Assembly (NCBI RefSeq): GCF_900105985.1
Contig: NZ_FNUB01000005.1
Location: forward strand, 2,108,001 to 2,172,000
Source of the DNA: Tenacibaculum sp. MAR_2010_89
GTDB lineage: Bacteria; Bacteroidota; Bacteroidia; Flavobacteriales; Flavobacteriaceae
Reading direction: 5' to 3'
DNA: 64,000 nt
Positions within the stretch are counted from its first letter, which is position 1. Each line of letters starts with the position of its first letter. Both the position numbers and the translations under genes were made by a program. Under the pieces are notes generated by a model. It ran no database searches, was not told where the DNA came from, and saw only the letters and a program-made list of their open reading frames with translations. Below are positions 61,844-64,000 of this stretch, piece by piece.

Positions 61844-62539
61844 ATGAAGGAAATACTATTAATTGTTGCTTTATTAACTTTTCAGGAAAGCTTTACTCAA
61901 CAGGTGTGTAAAGAAAATCAAAAAGCTGATTATGTAGAGGTAAATAATATATCAATTAATAAATGTAATACTAACTCATCTTCGGAGAAAAATATAAAAG
62001 ACAACAAAGTTTTAGAAGTTAAGAGATTTAGATATCTAAAAAAAAGAATAAATGAGAGAGATTTTATTCAAACAAAAACATTACATAAAAAAATAAATAT
62101 ATTAAGTAATACTCTTGAGGGTAGTAAGATTGAGTTAGTTAAAAAAAATGTTAGTGCAATGATTTCACTAATAGATAAAAGAAAAGAAAATAAAATAATT
62201 TCATTTAATGAAGTAAATGAAATTCCTAAATTTCTAGATTGCGATAAAGCAAGCGAAGATTGTTTTAATAACAGTATGAAGTTACATATAGAAAATAACT
62301 TTAGATACCCTAAAGAAGCAATAAATAATGAAGTTGAAGGTGAATTGTTAGTTTATTTTGTAATAGATTCTAACGGTAATGTTGGTAATATTAAAGTTTC
62401 TTCTACTAAAGAAATAACTATTTTAAATAAAGAAGCAATTAGAATTGTGTCATTGTTGCCAAAATTTATTCCAGGAAAACAAGATGGTCATGTAACGTCT
62501 GTGTCATATAGTTTTCCTATGAACTTCAAATTAAAGTAA
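61844..62539 (+). CDS. TonB C-terminal domain protein
   Basis: 231 residues. An N-terminal signal or anchor (MKEILLIVALLTFQESFTQ) is followed by a charged middle (about 20-135) and a TonB_C domain (about 140-231: MKLHIENNFRYPKEAINN, GELLVYFVIDSNGNVGNIKV, LPKFIPGKQDG). There is no proline-rich spacer and the N-terminal segment looks like a cleavable signal, so this may be a periplasmic TonB-like protein instead of a true energy transducer. Confidence 0.82.
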   Translation: MKEILLIVALLTFQESFTQQVCKENQKADYVEVNNISINKCNTNSSSEKNIKDNKVLEVKRFRYLKKRINERDFIQTKTLHKKINILSNTLEGSKIELVKKNVSAMISLIDKRKENKIISFNEVNEIPKFLDCDKASEDCFNNSMKLHIENNFRYPKEAINNEVEGELLVYFVIDSNGNVGNIKVSSTKEITILNKEAIRIVSLLPKFIPGKQDGHVTSVSYSFPMNFKLK

Positions 62540-62620
62540 TTTAAAAATTATTACTTGAATAAAAATAAATGCAAAATGTTAGCATTTTGTTAATTTGTTA
62601 AATTCAACAAACAAAAAAGT

Positions 62621-62628
62621 TACATTTG
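62621..62628 (+). promoter_or_regulatory. -33/-7 promoter for the PIG-L deacetylase gene
   Basis: -7 TACATTTG matches the consensus exactly; a TTTG at 62594-62597 lies 23 bases before it and could be the -33 element. It is 24-31 bases upstream of the ATG at 62652. Confidence 0.55.
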
Positions 62629-62651
62629 TTACCCAATTCAAAATATTAAGG

Positions 62652-64000
62652 ATGAGGAATAAAGTAACTGTTTTTCTTTTATTTTTATTGATTTCAACAT
62701 CGATAGAAGCACAAAAACCGCAAAAGTTATCTTCTAATCAGATATACGAAAAATTACAAAAATTAAATTTTTTAGGTTCTGCATTATATATAGCAGCTCA
62801 TCCAGATGATGAAAATACTAGATTAATTGCTTACTTAGCTAATCATGAAAAAGCAAGAACAGCATATTTATCATTAACAAGAGGAGATGGAGGACAAAAT
62901 TTAATTGGTTCAGAAATACGTGAGTTGTTAGGTGTAATTCGTACTCAAGAATTATTGGCAGCAAGAAGAATTGATGGAGGTGAGCAACGTTTTTCAAGAG
63001 CTAATGATTTTGGATATTCTAAACATCCTGATGAGACGTTAAAAATATGGGATAAAAAGAAAGTTTTAGCAGATGTTGTTTGGGCGATACGAACTTTTAA
63101 ACCAGATGTTATTATAAACAGGTTTAATCATAGAACCCCTGGAACTACTCATGGGCATCACACTTCATCAGCAATGTTAAGTGTTGAAGCTTTTGAACTA
63201 GCTGGAGATAAAACTAAATATACTGAACAGCTAGCCTATACAGATATATGGAACCCAAATCGATTGTTTTTTAATACATCTTGGTGGTTTTATGGTAGTC
63301 AAAAAAAATTCGCAGAAGCTGATAAAAGTAAAATGTTAAGTTTTGATATTGGAACTTATTACCCATTAAAAGGTTTGTCAAATAATGAGTTGGCATCTAT
63401 TGCAAGTAGTCAGCATTTGTGTCAAGGTTTTGGACGTTTAACAACACGTGGTAGTCAAACAGAATATGTAGAGTTTTTAAAAGGTGATTTCCCTAAAGAT
63501 AAAAAAGATATTTTCTCAGGAATTAATACTACGTGGAATCGTATTAAAGGAGGAGGAGAAATAGGTGAAATTTTATACAGTGTAGAAAAGAATTTTGATT
63601 TTGTGAATCCATCTAAGCATTTACCGAATTTAATGAAAGCCTATACTAAGGTTCTAAAGTTAGAAAATGAACATTGGAAACGTATAAAAACTAAGCAACT
63701 AGAAGAGATTATAATTGCTTGCTCTGGTTTGTATATTGAAGCCTCAGCTACTAGTTCTAGTACAACACCTAATAGTACTATTAATGTTAATTTTGAAGTA
63801 TTAAACAGAAGTAATACTTCAATGGAGTTAAATTCTGTTGAATTTCTATCAAATGGAAAGAAAATTGCAAAAGAAATAAGATTGAAAGCTAATGATAAAA
63901 GAAATTTTAAAGAGGTTATTACCATAGGTGATTTACCATATTCATCACCTTATTGGTTAAATTCTGAATGGAATTTAGGTATGTATAAAGTACCTAATCA
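62652..64000 (+). CDS. PIG-L family deacetylase, exported, 5' part only
   Basis: The first 449 codons of a gene running off the right edge. Signal peptide MRNKVTVFLLFLLISTSIEAQ, then the PIG-L zinc motif AAHPDDENTRLIAYLA near residue 50 and the distal HGHHTSS ligands near 170. PIG-L enzymes remove N-acetyl groups from sugars or related molecules. From about residue 370 a beta-rich region (NSTINVNFEVLNRSN) begins, as in the long Bacteroidetes PIG-L proteins that carry extra C-terminal domains. Confidence 0.9.
   Translation, partial: MRNKVTVFLLFLLISTSIEAQKPQKLSSNQIYEKLQKLNFLGSALYIAAHPDDENTRLIAYLANHEKARTAYLSLTRGDGGQNLIGSEIRELLGVIRTQELLAARRIDGGEQRFSRANDFGYSKHPDETLKIWDKKKVLADVVWAIRTFKPDVIINRFNHRTPGTTHGHHTSSAMLSVEAFELAGDKTKYTEQLAYTDIWNPNRLFFNTSWWFYGSQKKFAEADKSKMLSFDIGTYYPLKGLSNNELASIASSQHLCQGFGRLTTRGSQTEYVEFLKGDFPKDKKDIFSGINTTWNRIKGGGEIGEILYSVEKNFDFVNPSKHLPNLMKAYTKVLKLENEHWKRIKTKQLEEIIIACSGLYIEASATSSSTTPNSTINVNFEVLNRSNTSMELNSVEFLSNGKKIAKEIRLKANDKRNFKEVITIGDLPYSSPYWLNSEWNLGMYKVPN

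Overview
The window comes from an AT-rich member of the Bacteroidota, most likely a marine Flavobacteriaceae close to Tenacibaculum or Polaribacter. The evidence is gene content: type IX secretion (T9SS) C-terminal sorting domains, GEVED repeats, DUF3822 beside rsmD, 2TM-domain proteins, CarboxypepD_reg-type outer-membrane receptors and a LodA/LodB-like pair. Several genes also have TAnnTTTG -7 promoter elements, and Shine-Dalgarno sites are largely missing. The genus is inference. I saw no rRNA, tRNA, CRISPR array, prophage or intact insertion sequence.

Layout. 1-1000: tail of a DJ-1/PfpI protein, then a gene-poor stretch with two diverged tandem units and a strong hairpin. 1-17.1 kb: dihydrouridine synthase, PBP1C, a usp-sulP operon diverging from a Na+/H+ antiporter, recN, fabI, a DUF3050-glycosyltransferase pair, an M16 protease and an ArsC-like protein. 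17.1-30.5 kb: prfB without the usual frameshift, a zinc metalloprotease, threonine aldolase, an ECF sigma factor with a membrane partner, then an eight-gene operon: DUF2141, a LytS-type kinase, five small 2TM proteins and a LytTR regulator. htpG and a FabH-type synthase follow. 30.5-38.5 kb: a secreted M28 peptidase and two tandem paralogous outer-membrane receptors. 38.6-45.8 kb: a CoA-binding protein, the operon pyrR-pyrB-small protein-stand-alone sorting domain-rnz, a SulP transporter with an unusual insertion, and divergent oxyR/dps. 45.8-55.7 kb: debris of lodB-like and T9SS-like gene ends, a 1644-residue secreted metalloprotease, the lodB/lodA-like pair and a TauE/SafE permease. 55.8-64 kb: acetyl-CoA synthetase, a STAS protein, an operon of a membrane protein, DUF3822 protein and rsmD, a RecD-like helicase, a TonB-type protein and the start of a PIG-L deacetylase.

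Themes. Three secreted or periplasmic proteases, two T9SS cargo proteins and two receptors point to use of external polymers and peptides. oxyR/dps handle peroxide, and the LodA-like protein may be a source of it. Most convergent gene pairs share one near-perfect palindromic hairpin that can terminate both transcripts.

Most worth a second look: the 2TM array between kinase and regulator (23.1-27.3 kb); the two fused gene tails at 45828-46005, which look like a duplication/deletion scar; the LodA-like protein that appears to lack the cofactor cysteine; the sorting-domain-only protein in the pyrimidine operon; and the tandem hairpin/micro-ORF units near 430-760.
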